DNA of 64,000 bases, taken from assembly GCA_963702755.1 (NCBI GenBank), contig CAVPDZ010000008.1, forward strand, positions 1-64,000, in the 5' to 3' direction. Under the pieces are notes generated by a model. That model did not search any database, was not told where the DNA came from, and worked only from the letters and a program-made list of their open reading frames with translations. Positions 48,352 through 53,476 of the stretch are shown here, in pieces. The stretch's first letter is position 1. Each line of letters opens with the position of its first letter. The position numbers and the translations under genes were made by a program. The stretch is from JAJPKK01 sp963702755 (GTDB lineage: Bacteria; Pseudomonadota; Alphaproteobacteria; Rhizobiales; Xanthobacteraceae).

Positions 48352-48425
48352 TGGCACCTGCACGTGGGATCGAACCACGGTATCCCCGTCCACAGCGGAG
48401 CGCTCTGCCGTTGAGCTATACAGGC
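48352..48425 (-). tRNA. tRNA-His(GTG)
   Basis: Anticodon loop CTGTGGA, T-loop TTCGATC, acceptor GCCTGTA/TGCAGGT, encoded GCCA. Position -1 is T and position 73 is G, so the usual G-1:C73 pair of bacterial tRNA-His is missing. Alphaproteobacterial tRNA-His is known to lack G-1 but normally has A73. Confidence 0.9.
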
Positions 48426-48500
48426 ACGTTGGTGCGGATCTTTCAGACGTAACCGACACGCCAGTTGGTCGTCCGAACTCCGGAAACGGTTCAATGAAAG

Positions 48501-48577
48501 TGGTCGCGGAAGGAGGACTCGAACCTCCGGCCGACGGGGCTTATGAGACCCCCGCTCTGCCGCTGAGCTATTCCGCG
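48501..48577 (-). tRNA. tRNA-Met(CAT)
   Basis: Anticodon loop CTCATAA, T-loop TTCGAGT, acceptor CGCGGAA/TTCCGCG, encoded ACCA. C1-G72 is paired, and the initiator-type G-C run in the anticodon stem is absent, so it reads as elongator Met, though a lysidine-modified Ile tRNA cannot be excluded. Confidence 0.9.
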
Positions 48578-48580
48578 ATT

Positions 48581-48658
48581 TGGCAGGGGCGGTGGGACTC
48601 GAACCCACGGTCGTGACGGATTCAAAGTCCGTTGCCATGGCCGCTAGGCGACGCCCCG
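48581..48658 (-). tRNA. tRNA-Gln(TTG)
   Basis: Anticodon loop CTTTGAA on stem ACGGA/TCCGT, T-loop TTCGAGT, encoded GCCA. Acceptor pairs 2-71 to 7-66 are good, while 1-72 is a C-T mismatch. The variable loop has seven bases, longer than the usual five. Three bases separate it from tRNA-Met. Confidence 0.87.
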
Positions 48659-48662
48659 ATGT

Positions 48663-48736
48663 TGGTACCCCCTGACGGTTCTGACCCGTCTCCTGCGGCT
48701 TGAAAGGCCGCGATCCTACCAATAGACGAAGGGGGC
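48663..48736 (-). tRNA. tRNA-Glu(TTC), abnormal T-loop
   Basis: Acceptor GCCCCCT/AGGGGGT and anticodon loop CTTTCAA on a perfect stem. The T-loop reads GTCAGAA in place of the TTCGANN consensus. Discriminator A and encoded CCA. Confidence 0.82.
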
Positions 48737-48869
48737 GAATGGCAGGGTGCGCAAGGCGGCCGCGAGGTCGCGGCCTGCCGCGGCGTCGCCTGGACCGCTC
48801 AACTATGCAGGCGCACGCGCGAGCCGGGCCGGCGCTTCAACACCCTGATGATTTACTGATGTTGCGAAT

Positions 48870-48944
48870 TGGCGCGGGCAGCGAGCATCGATCTCGCCTC
48901 ATCGGTTTGGAAGACCGCGGCACATCCGTCTATACCATACCCGC
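48870..48944 (-). tRNA. tRNA-Gly(TCC), divergent
   Basis: Acceptor GCGGGTA/TGCCCGC, anticodon loop CTTCCAA, T-loop ATCGATG (A54 in place of T54), encoded GCCA. The D-arm is short and the anticodon stem has one mismatch (27-43). Confidence 0.78.
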
Positions 48945-48979
48945 CGAGTCATCGTTGTTGCCGTGGTGTCAGAGAGAAA

Positions 48980-49068
48980 TGGCGGAGAGCTGAGAGCACG
49001 ATTCTCATGCCCGTGAAGGCACCCATGGTTTAGCAAACCAGGACCGGGCCCCGCCGGCTTAACTCTCC
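48980..49068 (-). tRNA. tRNA-Ser(GCT), class II
   Basis: Acceptor GGAGAGT/GCTCTCC, anticodon loop TTGCTAA, long variable arm (TGCC-TTCAC-GGGCA), encoded GCCA. The T-loop is ATCGTGC, shared with tRNA-Ser(GGA) of this array but not canonical. Confidence 0.88.
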
Positions 49069-49158
49069 GTATTGGTCGCACTCGATGACTTGAACCTCGA
49101 GCCTTTCGCTGAGGACGCGTTTCCGCTCCCGCTCAGCGGCGGTCGAGACGATCGAAGC

Positions 49159-49233
49159 TGAAGATGAGGGCCGGGATCGAACCGGCTCGTGTCGGTTTTG
49201 CAGACCGCCGCGTTCCCACTTCGCCACCTCATC
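49159..49233 (-). tRNA. tRNA-Cys(GCA), 3' end TCA in place of CCA
   Basis: Acceptor GATGAGG/CCTCATC, anticodon loop CTGCAAA, canonical T-loop TTCGATC, U73 as expected for Cys. The genome encodes TCA where CCA is expected, so the tail would need repair by CCA-adding enzyme after trimming. Confidence 0.87.
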
Positions 49234-49239
49234 ATCGAT

Positions 49240-49315
49240 TGGCAGGGAAGACAGGGCTTGAACCTGTGACCTGCGCGTTCAGAGCGCGCCGCTCTCCCAG
49301 CTGAGCTACTTCCCT
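49240..49315 (-). tRNA. tRNA-Gln(CTG)
   Basis: Acceptor AGGGAAG/CTTCCCT, anticodon loop CTCTGAA on stem GCGCG/CGCGC, T-loop TTCAAGC, encoded GCCA. Overall canonical. It is separated by six bases from tRNA-Cys. Confidence 0.92.
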
Positions 49316-49381
49316 AAACTTTCCGAATTACGAGGCGAGTCGCACGGACAACTCGCCGCGGCGCCCTGTCTCGCGAGAATT

Positions 49382-49458
49382 TGGCGCGGTCAGTCGGGAT
49401 CGAACCGACATTGCCCGGTTGAGGGCCGGGATTCCTGGTCCGCTTGGAAGATGACCGC
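49382..49458 (-). tRNA. tRNA-Glu(CTC) with C33
   Basis: Acceptor GCGGTCA/TGACCGC, T-loop TTCGATC, encoded GCCA. The anticodon loop CCCTCAA on a perfect CCCGG/CCGGG stem has C at position 33, where nearly all tRNAs have U. Confidence 0.85.
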
Positions 49459-49474
49459 GGGAAGAGAAGAAGCG

Positions 49475-49496
49475 GGGAGGGCGCGTGCGCCCTCCC
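49475..49496 (-). terminator. strong hairpin directly after rtcB
   Basis: Arms 49475-49484 and 49487-49496 are perfectly complementary, GC-rich, and begin at the base after the rtcB stop. No T-run follows on the minus strand, so it may act as partial terminator or protect the mRNA 3' end from processing of the downstream tRNA-Glu. Confidence 0.5.
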
Positions 49497-50669
49497 TCAG
49501 TCCTTGAAGGGATCGAACACGTCGGCGCCGGCCATCGCGACCGCGAAGGGCCGAAGCCGATGCTCGATCCGTACCGTTCCGTCGTGATGCGCAAGCACCT
49601 CGGGCAAACGGCGATAGGCTTGCGGCGCCTCGTCGAGATCGCCGCCAAGCAGCATGACGCCGCGCTCGCGCAACCAGGCCTGCATCGCCTCCGGGCTGAT
49701 GCGGCCCGGTGCGATGACCTCGCCGGTCTTGCGGTTGCGCTTGCCGCGCGCTTCGTTGCGCGACATGACGCGACCGGCGCCGTGCACCGTCGAATAGAAG
49801 CTTGCCGCTGCAAGCTCGCTGTCGACGCCCGACAGGATCACGGCATCGTCGCCCATCGAGCCACCGACGAATCCGCGCTGCCCCGGAAACGCCGGCGTCG
49901 CGCCCTTGCGCACGACCCACAGATCGCGATCGCCGTGGCGCTCGCGCCAGGCATAGTTGTGGTGGTTGTGCACGCTGTCGGTGACGGTGCCGCCGATGAT
50001 GGAACGCACGCGCTCCACCACCCACTCGCGGCCGGCATAGGCATAGCGGCCGGCGAGCTCCATCGCGGCGAGATAGCGCTCGCCGATTTCGGAGGCGACG
50101 GCGACCACGGCCGGAGCGACGTCGACGCCGTCCTGGCCACCGGCGGCCTTGAGGTACTTGGTCGCGCTCTTGTGGCCGAGACCACGCGAGCCGAAGTGCA
50201 CGCCGATCCAGACCATGCCCTCCTCGTCCTCGAGCAGGTCGACATAGTGGTTGCCCGAGCCGACCGTGCCGAGCTGGCTCTGCGCCATGCCGCGAAGCTC
50301 GGCGGTGTCGGCAGCACGCCACGCGTCGGCATCGTCGAACAGTTCATGTTCGACGCGCTCGGCGTTGACGCGGCCGACCCCGAAGCTCACCGCTTTGCCG
50401 ATATCGGCGAGGATCGTTCCGACCCGGTCGTCGATCGCGGCGCGCGTGACATCGAGGCGCGCGGCGAGGTTGCCGCAGGCGATGTCGTAGCCGACGCCGC
50501 TGATCGACACGTGGTCCTCATAGGCGACCACGCCGCCGACCGGCTGCGCGTAGCCGAGGTGGCCGTCGGCGCACAAGACGCCGCCAACCACGCTGCCGAC
50601 GGTCATGCAGCGCTCCATCTGCTCCTTGGTGCGCGCGTCATGCTCGCCGAAGATTTTCAACTCTGCCAT
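49497..50669 (-). CDS. rtcB: RtcB-type RNA ligase
   Basis: A 390-residue RtcB. Metal and active-site motifs are visible: DGHLGYAQPVGG, GVGYDIACGN (Mn-binding Cys), GSGNHYVDL, GVHFGSRGLGH and the guanylylated His in STVHGAGRVMSR. RtcB seals RNA with 2',3'-cyclic phosphate and 5'-OH ends using GTP and Mn, which repairs tRNAs cut by anticodon nucleases. ATG 50669 follows GAGGAG. The gene lies inside the tRNA array on the same strand, 24 bases after tRNA-Pro(TGG), so it is probably cotranscribed with tRNAs. No archease, rtcA or rtcR is in the window. Confidence 0.96.
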   Translation of the reverse strand: MAELKIFGEHDARTKEQMERCMTVGSVVGGVLCADGHLGYAQPVGGVVAYEDHVSISGVGYDIACGNLAARLDVTRAAIDDRVGTILADIGKAVSFGVGRVNAERVEHELFDDADAWRAADTAELRGMAQSQLGTVGSGNHYVDLLEDEEGMVWIGVHFGSRGLGHKSATKYLKAAGGQDGVDVAPAVVAVASEIGERYLAAMELAGRYAYAGREWVVERVRSIIGGTVTDSVHNHHNYAWRERHGDRDLWVVRKGATPAFPGQRGFVGGSMGDDAVILSGVDSELAAASFYSTVHGAGRVMSRNEARGKRNRKTGEVIAPGRISPEAMQAWLRERGVMLLGGDLDEAPQAYRRLPEVLAHHDGTVRIEHRLRPFAVAMAGADVFDPFKD

Positions 50670-50693
50670 GACTGGCTCCTCGGATGTTTGAAT

Positions 50694-50768
50694 TGGTCAG
50701 GGTGCGGTGTTCCGCCCACCGGCGTCCGCGTTCCAGGCGCGGGACTCTTCTGCACGAGCTTCACCCTG
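50694..50768 (-). tRNA. tRNA-Pro(TGG) with C33, A8 and aberrant T-loop
   Basis: Acceptor CAGGGTG/CACCCTG with A73, right for Pro, and encoded CCA. The anticodon loop CCTGGAA on a perfect CCGCG/CGCGG stem has C33. Position 8 is A, and the T-loop is GGCGGAA. All stems pair, so it is a folded but highly derived tRNA. Confidence 0.75.
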
Positions 50769-51089
50769 CTAGATGCGACTTGGGTAGATTTGTTGGGTAG
50801 ATGCGAGTTGGGTAGATGCGGCTTGCGAAACGCAATCAATGCCGGCGACTGGGCGCGACGAAGACGAGCGAGACGAAAGCCGTTTCGGAAAACAGGGAAT
50901 TTTTCCCTGAGAACAGGGAAAATCTCAGGGAAAACATTTTTTCGAGCCCTTTGCCGACGCCGCGCCGATGTTTGCTCAGCGATCTCATGGGCTTGCCGCG
51001 GTTTCCCTGGCCGGCAGAACAGCGAATTTGGCGCCGCGAACAGGGACACGTCGAGCAACGCCAAGATCGCGCTTAAGAACGAACGAAGA
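50769..51089. repeat. 321-bp array spacer with short repeats
   Basis: No gene is supported here. Near 50,770-50,830 the word TTGGGTAGAT recurs three times. At 50,893-50,932 CAGGGAA occurs three times and once inverted, making a 7-bp hairpin at 50,893-50,909. This AT-rich patch could hold a promoter for tRNA-Pro and rtcB (minus strand). Confidence 0.5.
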
Positions 51090-51166
51090 TGGCGATCCCG
51101 GCAGGATTTGAACCTGCATACCGCCTGATCCGTAATCAGGTGCTCATCCAATTGAGCTACGGGACC
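51090..51166 (-). tRNA. tRNA-Arg(ACG)
   Basis: Acceptor GGTCCCG/CGGGATC, anticodon loop TTACGGA on stem CCTGA/TCAGG, canonical T-loop TTCAAAT, encoded GCCA. Differs from the next Arg gene by only a few bases, so they are recent duplicates. Confidence 0.95.
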
Positions 51167-51317
51167 GAAGGGGTGCGGGCGAGCGGACCGCTGCGACGCG
51201 CGCAATCAGACCGTCGGATGGGGGCCGCCGAACACGCCCGCAAGACGTGGTCGCCTCACGGCGACGATCGAAGTTGGCAACATCCGCCCGGCTGCGCGAC
51301 GTTGCCACTCGTACGAA

Positions 51318-51394
51318 TGGCGATCCCGGCAGGACTTGAACCTGCATGCCGCCTGATCCGGAATCAGGTGCTCATCCAATTGAGCTACGGGACC
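51318..51394 (-). tRNA. tRNA-Arg(CCG)
   Basis: Same body as tRNA-Arg(ACG), with anticodon loop TTCCGGA, T-loop TTCAAGT and encoded GCCA. The anticodon has changed between the two copies. Confidence 0.95.
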
Positions 51395-51436
51395 ATGACG
51401 CGCTGCGCTCTGTGTCGAGAGCGCATCGCGTGCAAG

Positions 51437-51514
51437 TGGCTCCCCTCGCAGGAATCGAACCTGCCTGAACTCTGCTTAACAGGCAGCCGCGTGCGCCTTG
51501 CTCGCCTGAGGGGA
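51437..51514 (-). tRNA. tRNA-Asn(GTT), A8
   Basis: Acceptor TCCCCTC/GAGGGGA (U1-A72), anticodon loop CTGTTAA, canonical T-loop TTCGATT, encoded GCCA. Position 8 is A, and the D-arm is GCG/CGC with a long loop. Confidence 0.88.
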
Positions 51515-51519
51515 ATAAT

Positions 51520-51591
51520 TGGTGGACCGCCGGGGTAACGCTCCCCGCTCGGATTGCTTGCAAGGCATTCCTGCACCCTTGTGCGCAGCCC
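51520..51591 (-). tRNA. tRNA-Ala(TGC)-like, minimal D-arm
   Basis: Acceptor GGGCTGC/GCGGTCC pairs with two G-T wobbles, A73 and CCA. Anticodon loop CTTGCAA, D-arm reduced to GCAC-AAGG-GTGC, T-arm CGGGG-AGCGTTA-CCCCG. Strongly derived, and one base away from tRNA-Phe. The Ala G3-U70 determinant is kept as a G-T wobble at 3-70. Confidence 0.65.
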
Positions 51592-51592
51592 G

Positions 51593-51668
51593 TGGTGCTC
51601 AGAGTTGGTTACGATCCAACCTCTCCGCGGTTTCGGCGCGGCGCTGTCACCAGATCAGCTGTCTGAGC
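51593..51668 (-). tRNA. tRNA-Phe(GAA) with C33
   Basis: Acceptor GCTCAGA/TCTGAGC, D-stem GCTG/CAGC, A73 and CCA. Anticodon loop CCGAAAC on a perfect stem has C33 and C38. T-loop ATCGTAA on stem GTTGG/CCAAC. Confidence 0.78.
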
Positions 51669-51674
51669 AATCGA

Positions 51675-51737
51675 TGGCGTTGTCGTGCGCGCTCCGCACG
51701 AATTGGACTTCGTTGCGGATGCGCACGGCGAACGCCA
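51675..51737. repeat. 63-base long imperfect hairpin between tRNA-Phe and tRNA-Gly
   Basis: Nested complementary blocks: TGGCGTT/AACGCCA, GTGCGC/GCGCAC, TCCGCA/TGCGGA and CGAA/TTCG around a 6-base loop. It fills the gap between two tRNA genes but has no cloverleaf. It may be a tRNA relic or a processing element. Confidence 0.6.
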
Positions 51738-51746
51738 GTCACGAAT

Positions 51747-51820
51747 TGGAGCGAACGGCGGGAATCAAACCCGCGTCTGAGCGTTGGCGCCGCCCGGCTC
51801 TGTCATTGAGCTACGTTCGC
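51747..51820 (-). tRNA. tRNA-Gly(GCC) with C33
   Basis: Acceptor GCGAACG/CGTTCGC, T73 as normal for Gly, CCA encoded, T-loop TTTGATT. Anticodon loop GCGCCAA has C33, on stem GGGCG/CGCTC. Confidence 0.85.
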
Positions 51821-51821
51821 A

Positions 51822-51914
51822 TGGTGGGAAGTGGACGGAATCGAACCTCTTGCCCCGCAGGGACCGCGTTTACAGCGCAGCGACCGCACCAGCATGTCCT
51901 TATTGGCACTTCCC
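51822..51914 (-). tRNA. tRNA-Tyr(GTA)-like, class II, enlarged D-arm
   Basis: Acceptor GGGAAGT/ACTTCCC, A73 and CCA, anticodon loop CTGTAAA on stem CTGCG/CGCGG, long variable arm, T-loop TTCGATT. There are about 27 bases between acceptor and anticodon stem in place of about 19, and the T-stem has mismatches. One base separates it from tRNA-Gly. Confidence 0.72.
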
Positions 51915-51938
51915 GCAATTGCCGTCGGTCTTTTGAAA

Positions 51939-52025
51939 TGGCGGAAAGCCGAGGTCTTGATCCCCACACCTCGCGGTGCCGTCCCGCTTCGAACGGGCGC
52001 CGGACGCCCGTCCGGTTGACTTTCC
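51939..52025 (-). tRNA. tRNA-Ser(CGA), class II
   Basis: Acceptor GGAAAGT/GCTTTCC, anticodon loop TTCGAAG, long variable arm with CACC-GCGA-GGTG, T-loop ATCAAGA, encoded GCCA. Confidence 0.85.
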
Positions 52026-52038
52026 ATTTCGACGAAAA

Positions 52039-52127
52039 TGGCGGAAGACTGAGCGCACGATGCTCACACGCGAATGCGTGCCGAACGCTTTCCAGGCGTC
52101 GCCGGCACCCCGGCCGGTTAATCTTCC
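52039..52127 (-). tRNA. tRNA-Ser(GGA), class II
   Basis: Acceptor GGAAGAT/GTCTTCC, anticodon loop CTGGAAA on stem GACGC/GCGTT, long variable arm, T-loop ATCGTGC on stem TGAGC/GCTCA, encoded GCCA. Confidence 0.9.
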
Positions 52128-52131
52128 GAAT

Positions 52132-52221
52132 TGGCGGATGGCTGAGGTCTCGATCCCCATACGCCGAATGCATACGCACCGCTTTCAAAACGGTCTCGGC
52201 CGCCCGGCCGATTAGCCATCC
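52132..52221 (-). tRNA. tRNA-Ser(TGA), class II
   Basis: Acceptor GGATGGC/GCCATCC, anticodon loop TTTGAAA on stem ACCGT/GCGGT, long variable arm, T-loop ATCGAGA, encoded GCCA. Four bases separate it from both neighbours. Confidence 0.9.
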
Positions 52222-52225
52222 AAGT

Positions 52226-52302
52226 TGGTCAGGGTAGCAGGCTTCGATCCTGCGGCCTCTTGCGTCCGAGGCAAGCGCTCTTCCAGGCTGAGCTATACCC
52301 TG
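52226..52302 (-). tRNA. tRNA-Pro(CGG)
   Basis: Acceptor CAGGGTA/TACCCTG with A73 and CCA, as in Pro. Anticodon loop CTCGGAC on stem CTTGC/GCAAG, T-loop ATCGAAG (A54). Confidence 0.88.
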
Positions 52303-52303
52303 G

Positions 52304-52335
52304 TCAGGGATCAGTGATCAGGAATCAGGGATCAG
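52304..52335. repeat. spacer repeat of GATCAGGGATCAGTG type, copy 1
   Basis: A 32-base run of 7-8 base units (ATCAGGG, ATCAGTG, ATCAGGA) directly upstream of tRNA-Pro(CGG). Related runs lie at 52571 and, inverted, at 52678. Confidence 0.7.
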
Positions 52336-52389
52336 AGGTGTCGGGCGAGCGACAACTCTTCGTGATTGCTGAGCACCGATCACCGAAAC

Positions 52390-52464
52390 TGGCGACCCGT
52401 AGGGGTTTCGATCCCCTCTCACCGGTTAGACAGACCGGCCGCCTCGCCAGATGCGTAACGGGTC
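52390..52464 (-). tRNA. tRNA-Asp(GTC)
   Basis: Acceptor GACCCGT/ACGGGTC, G73 and CCA, anticodon loop CTGTCTA on stem CCGGT/ACCGG, T-loop ATCGAAA. Position 37 is T in place of a purine, which is unusual. Confidence 0.86.
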
Positions 52465-52489
52465 GGCGTAGCGCATTGCGCGCTGCAAT

Positions 52490-52566
52490 TGGTGTGCCTG
52501 GGGTGACTTGAACACCCACTGAATGCCTTCTCAGGGCAACGCCTCTGCCGATTGGGCTACAGGCAC
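52490..52566 (-). tRNA. class I tRNA with Leu anticodon GAG
   Basis: Acceptor GTGCCTG/CAGGCAC, A73, CCA, canonical T-loop TTCAAGT, anticodon loop CTGAGAA. The variable loop has only five bases (TCAGT), whereas bacterial tRNA-Leu normally has a long variable arm. D-arm GCCC-type is shared with the Leu(CAA) and Leu(CAG) genes of the array. Confidence 0.88.
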
Positions 52567-52570
52567 AGAA

Positions 52571-52601
52571 CAGGGATCAGGGATCAGTGATCAGGGATCA
52601 G
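52571..52601. repeat. spacer repeat of GATCAGGGATCAGTG type, copy 2
   Basis: A 31-base run of ATCAGGG/ATCAGTG units just upstream of the Leu(GAG) gene. It is complementary to the run at 52678-52709 and could pair with it across 76 bases. Confidence 0.7.
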
Positions 52602-52677
52602 ATGCGCTTCGATGTGAGGCCAGCGATCGAAGAACAATGATCGCGGAGGCCCTGTCGAGCCCATCAACTCATTCCAT

Positions 52678-52709
52678 CTGATTACTGATCACTGATTACT
52701 GATCCCTGG
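52678..52709. repeat. spacer repeat, inverted copy 3
   Basis: A run of CTGATCACTGATTA units, the reverse complement of copies 1 and 2, ending three bases before the 3' end of tRNA-Lys(CTT). Confidence 0.7.
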
Positions 52710-52712
52710 ATT

Positions 52713-52787
52713 TGGTAGACCACCGCGGATTTGAACCGCGACCTGACCGCTTAAGAGGCGGGCGCTCTGCCGTTGAGCTAGTGGTCT
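52713..52787 (-). tRNA. tRNA-Lys(CTT)
   Basis: Acceptor AGACCAC/GTGGTCT, A73 and CCA, anticodon loop CTCTTAA, canonical T-loop TTCAAAT. One mismatch at 27-43. Confidence 0.92.
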
Positions 52788-52831
52788 GTCGCTAAACATC
52801 GAAATCGGTCAGCGCTACGTGTGGCGCTGAA

Positions 52832-52917
52832 AGGCGAACCCCGGAGGGCTCGAACCTCCTGCGGCGGGGTTAAAAGTCCCGTGCCCGGCCGATCCAGGCT
52901 TGATACGCTCGGGGTCC
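52832..52917 (-). tRNA. tRNA-Lys(TTT)-like, enlarged D-arm, no CCA
   Basis: Acceptor GGACCCC/GGGGTTC, canonical T-arm GGAGG-TTCGAGC-CCTCC, anticodon loop CTTTTAA with an A31-C39 mismatch. About 29 bases lie between acceptor and anticodon stem, and the encoded tail is CCT in place of CCA. Possibly decaying. Confidence 0.62.
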
Positions 52918-53004
52918 AATCACGTGATCGGATGCGGCGGCGAGCCGCGCCCCTTTGCTTGTGCTGCGCATAGTGATCTCCTGGAGCGAATTGAGATGTG
53001 GAAT

Positions 53005-53079
53005 TGGTAGACCTGCACGGTTTCGATCCGCGTTTCCTCGCTCATCGGGCGAGTGCCTTAGCCACTAGACGACAGGTCC
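53005..53079 (-). tRNA. tRNA-Ile(GAT) with C33
   Basis: Acceptor GGACCTG/CAGGTCT, A73 and CCA. Anticodon loop CCGATGA on a perfect CTCGC/GCGAG stem has C33 and G37. T-loop ATCGAAA. Confidence 0.82.
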
Positions 53080-53083
53080 ATGA

Positions 53084-53158
53084 TGGTACGCCCGGGAGGT
53101 GCCGACCCTCCGACCTCCGGCGCGTCGTGCCGGCGCTCTTCCGTTGAGCTACGGACGC
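53084..53158 (-). tRNA. tRNA-Val(GAC) with C33
   Basis: Acceptor GCGTCCG/CGGGCGT, A73 and CCA, canonical TAGCTC after the acceptor. Anticodon loop ACGACGC on a perfect CCGGC/GCCGG stem has C33. T-loop GTCGGCA. Confidence 0.8.
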
Positions 53159-53161
53159 GAA

Positions 53162-53236
53162 TGGTGCGAGCTGAGGATTTCGAAACCCCGACATTCCGGT
53201 TGTAGGCCGGACGCTCTGCCTCTGAGCTAAGCTCGC
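53162..53236 (-). tRNA. tRNA-Val(TAC) with C33
   Basis: Acceptor GCGAGCT/AGCTCGC, A73 and CCA. Anticodon loop CCTACAA on perfect TCCGG/CCGGA stem has C33. T-loop TTCGAAA with a mismatch at 53-61. Confidence 0.85.
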
Positions 53237-53243
53237 ATGAAAC

Positions 53244-53320
53244 TGGTGCCGCAAGCAGGCCACGATCCTGCACTGAGCCGGGTTTGAGCCGGGTGCCTCT
53301 GCCAATTGGGCTATTGCGGC
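53244..53320 (-). tRNA. class I tRNA with Leu anticodon CAA
   Basis: Acceptor GCCGCAA/TTGCGGC, A73 and CCA, anticodon loop CTCAAAC, variable loop of five bases, T-loop ATCGTGG. It is the second short-variable-loop tRNA with a leucine anticodon. Confidence 0.84.
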
Positions 53321-53321
53321 A

Positions 53322-53398
53322 TGGTGCACCGAGGGAGATTTGAACTCCCACTGTCATCGTTCTGAGCGATGGGCCTCTGCCGATTGGGCTATCGGTGC
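53322..53398 (-). tRNA. class I tRNA with Leu anticodon CAG
   Basis: Acceptor GCACCGA/TCGGTGC, A73 and CCA, anticodon loop CTCAGAA on perfect CATCG/CGATG stem, variable loop ACAGT, canonical T-loop TTCAAAT. One base from each neighbouring tRNA. Confidence 0.9.
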
Positions 53399-53399
53399 G

Positions 53400-53474
53400 T
53401 GGTGCTCTCCGCAGGGCTTGAACCTGCTTTTGCCCCTTACCACAGGGCCGTCCTGCCGGATGAACGAGGAGAGC
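53400..53474 (-). tRNA. tRNA-Thr(GGT)
   Basis: Acceptor GCTCTCC/GGAGAGC, A73 and CCA, anticodon loop GTGGTAA on stem GCCCT/GGGGC, T-loop TTCAAGC. Confidence 0.9.
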
Positions 53475-53476
53475 AA

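Noticed and set aside
48741..48815. Possible tRNA between Glu(TTC) and Gly(TCC)
   Set aside because: It has CCA-like and D-arm-like words, but no T-arm; the GC palindromes form a plain hairpin.
49072..49155. Possible further tRNA gene (T-loop-like GGTTCAAGTC and GCGACCA end)
   Set aside because: Acceptor and anticodon stems do not pair in any register I tried; perhaps a relic.
49485..51128. 547-codon open frame on the plus strand
   Set aside because: Antisense to rtcB, whose motifs are clear; the product is an Arg/Ala/His-rich shadow typical of high GC.
51675..51737. Integron attC site
   Set aside because: The hairpin lacks the R/L box pattern and no integron integrase is present.
51554..52237. 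227-codon open frame across tRNA genes
   Set aside because: Overlaps seven tRNA genes; Arg-rich translation of structured RNA.
52304..52709. CRISPR array
   Set aside because: Units are only 7-8 bases, without regular unique spacers, and no cas genes exist.
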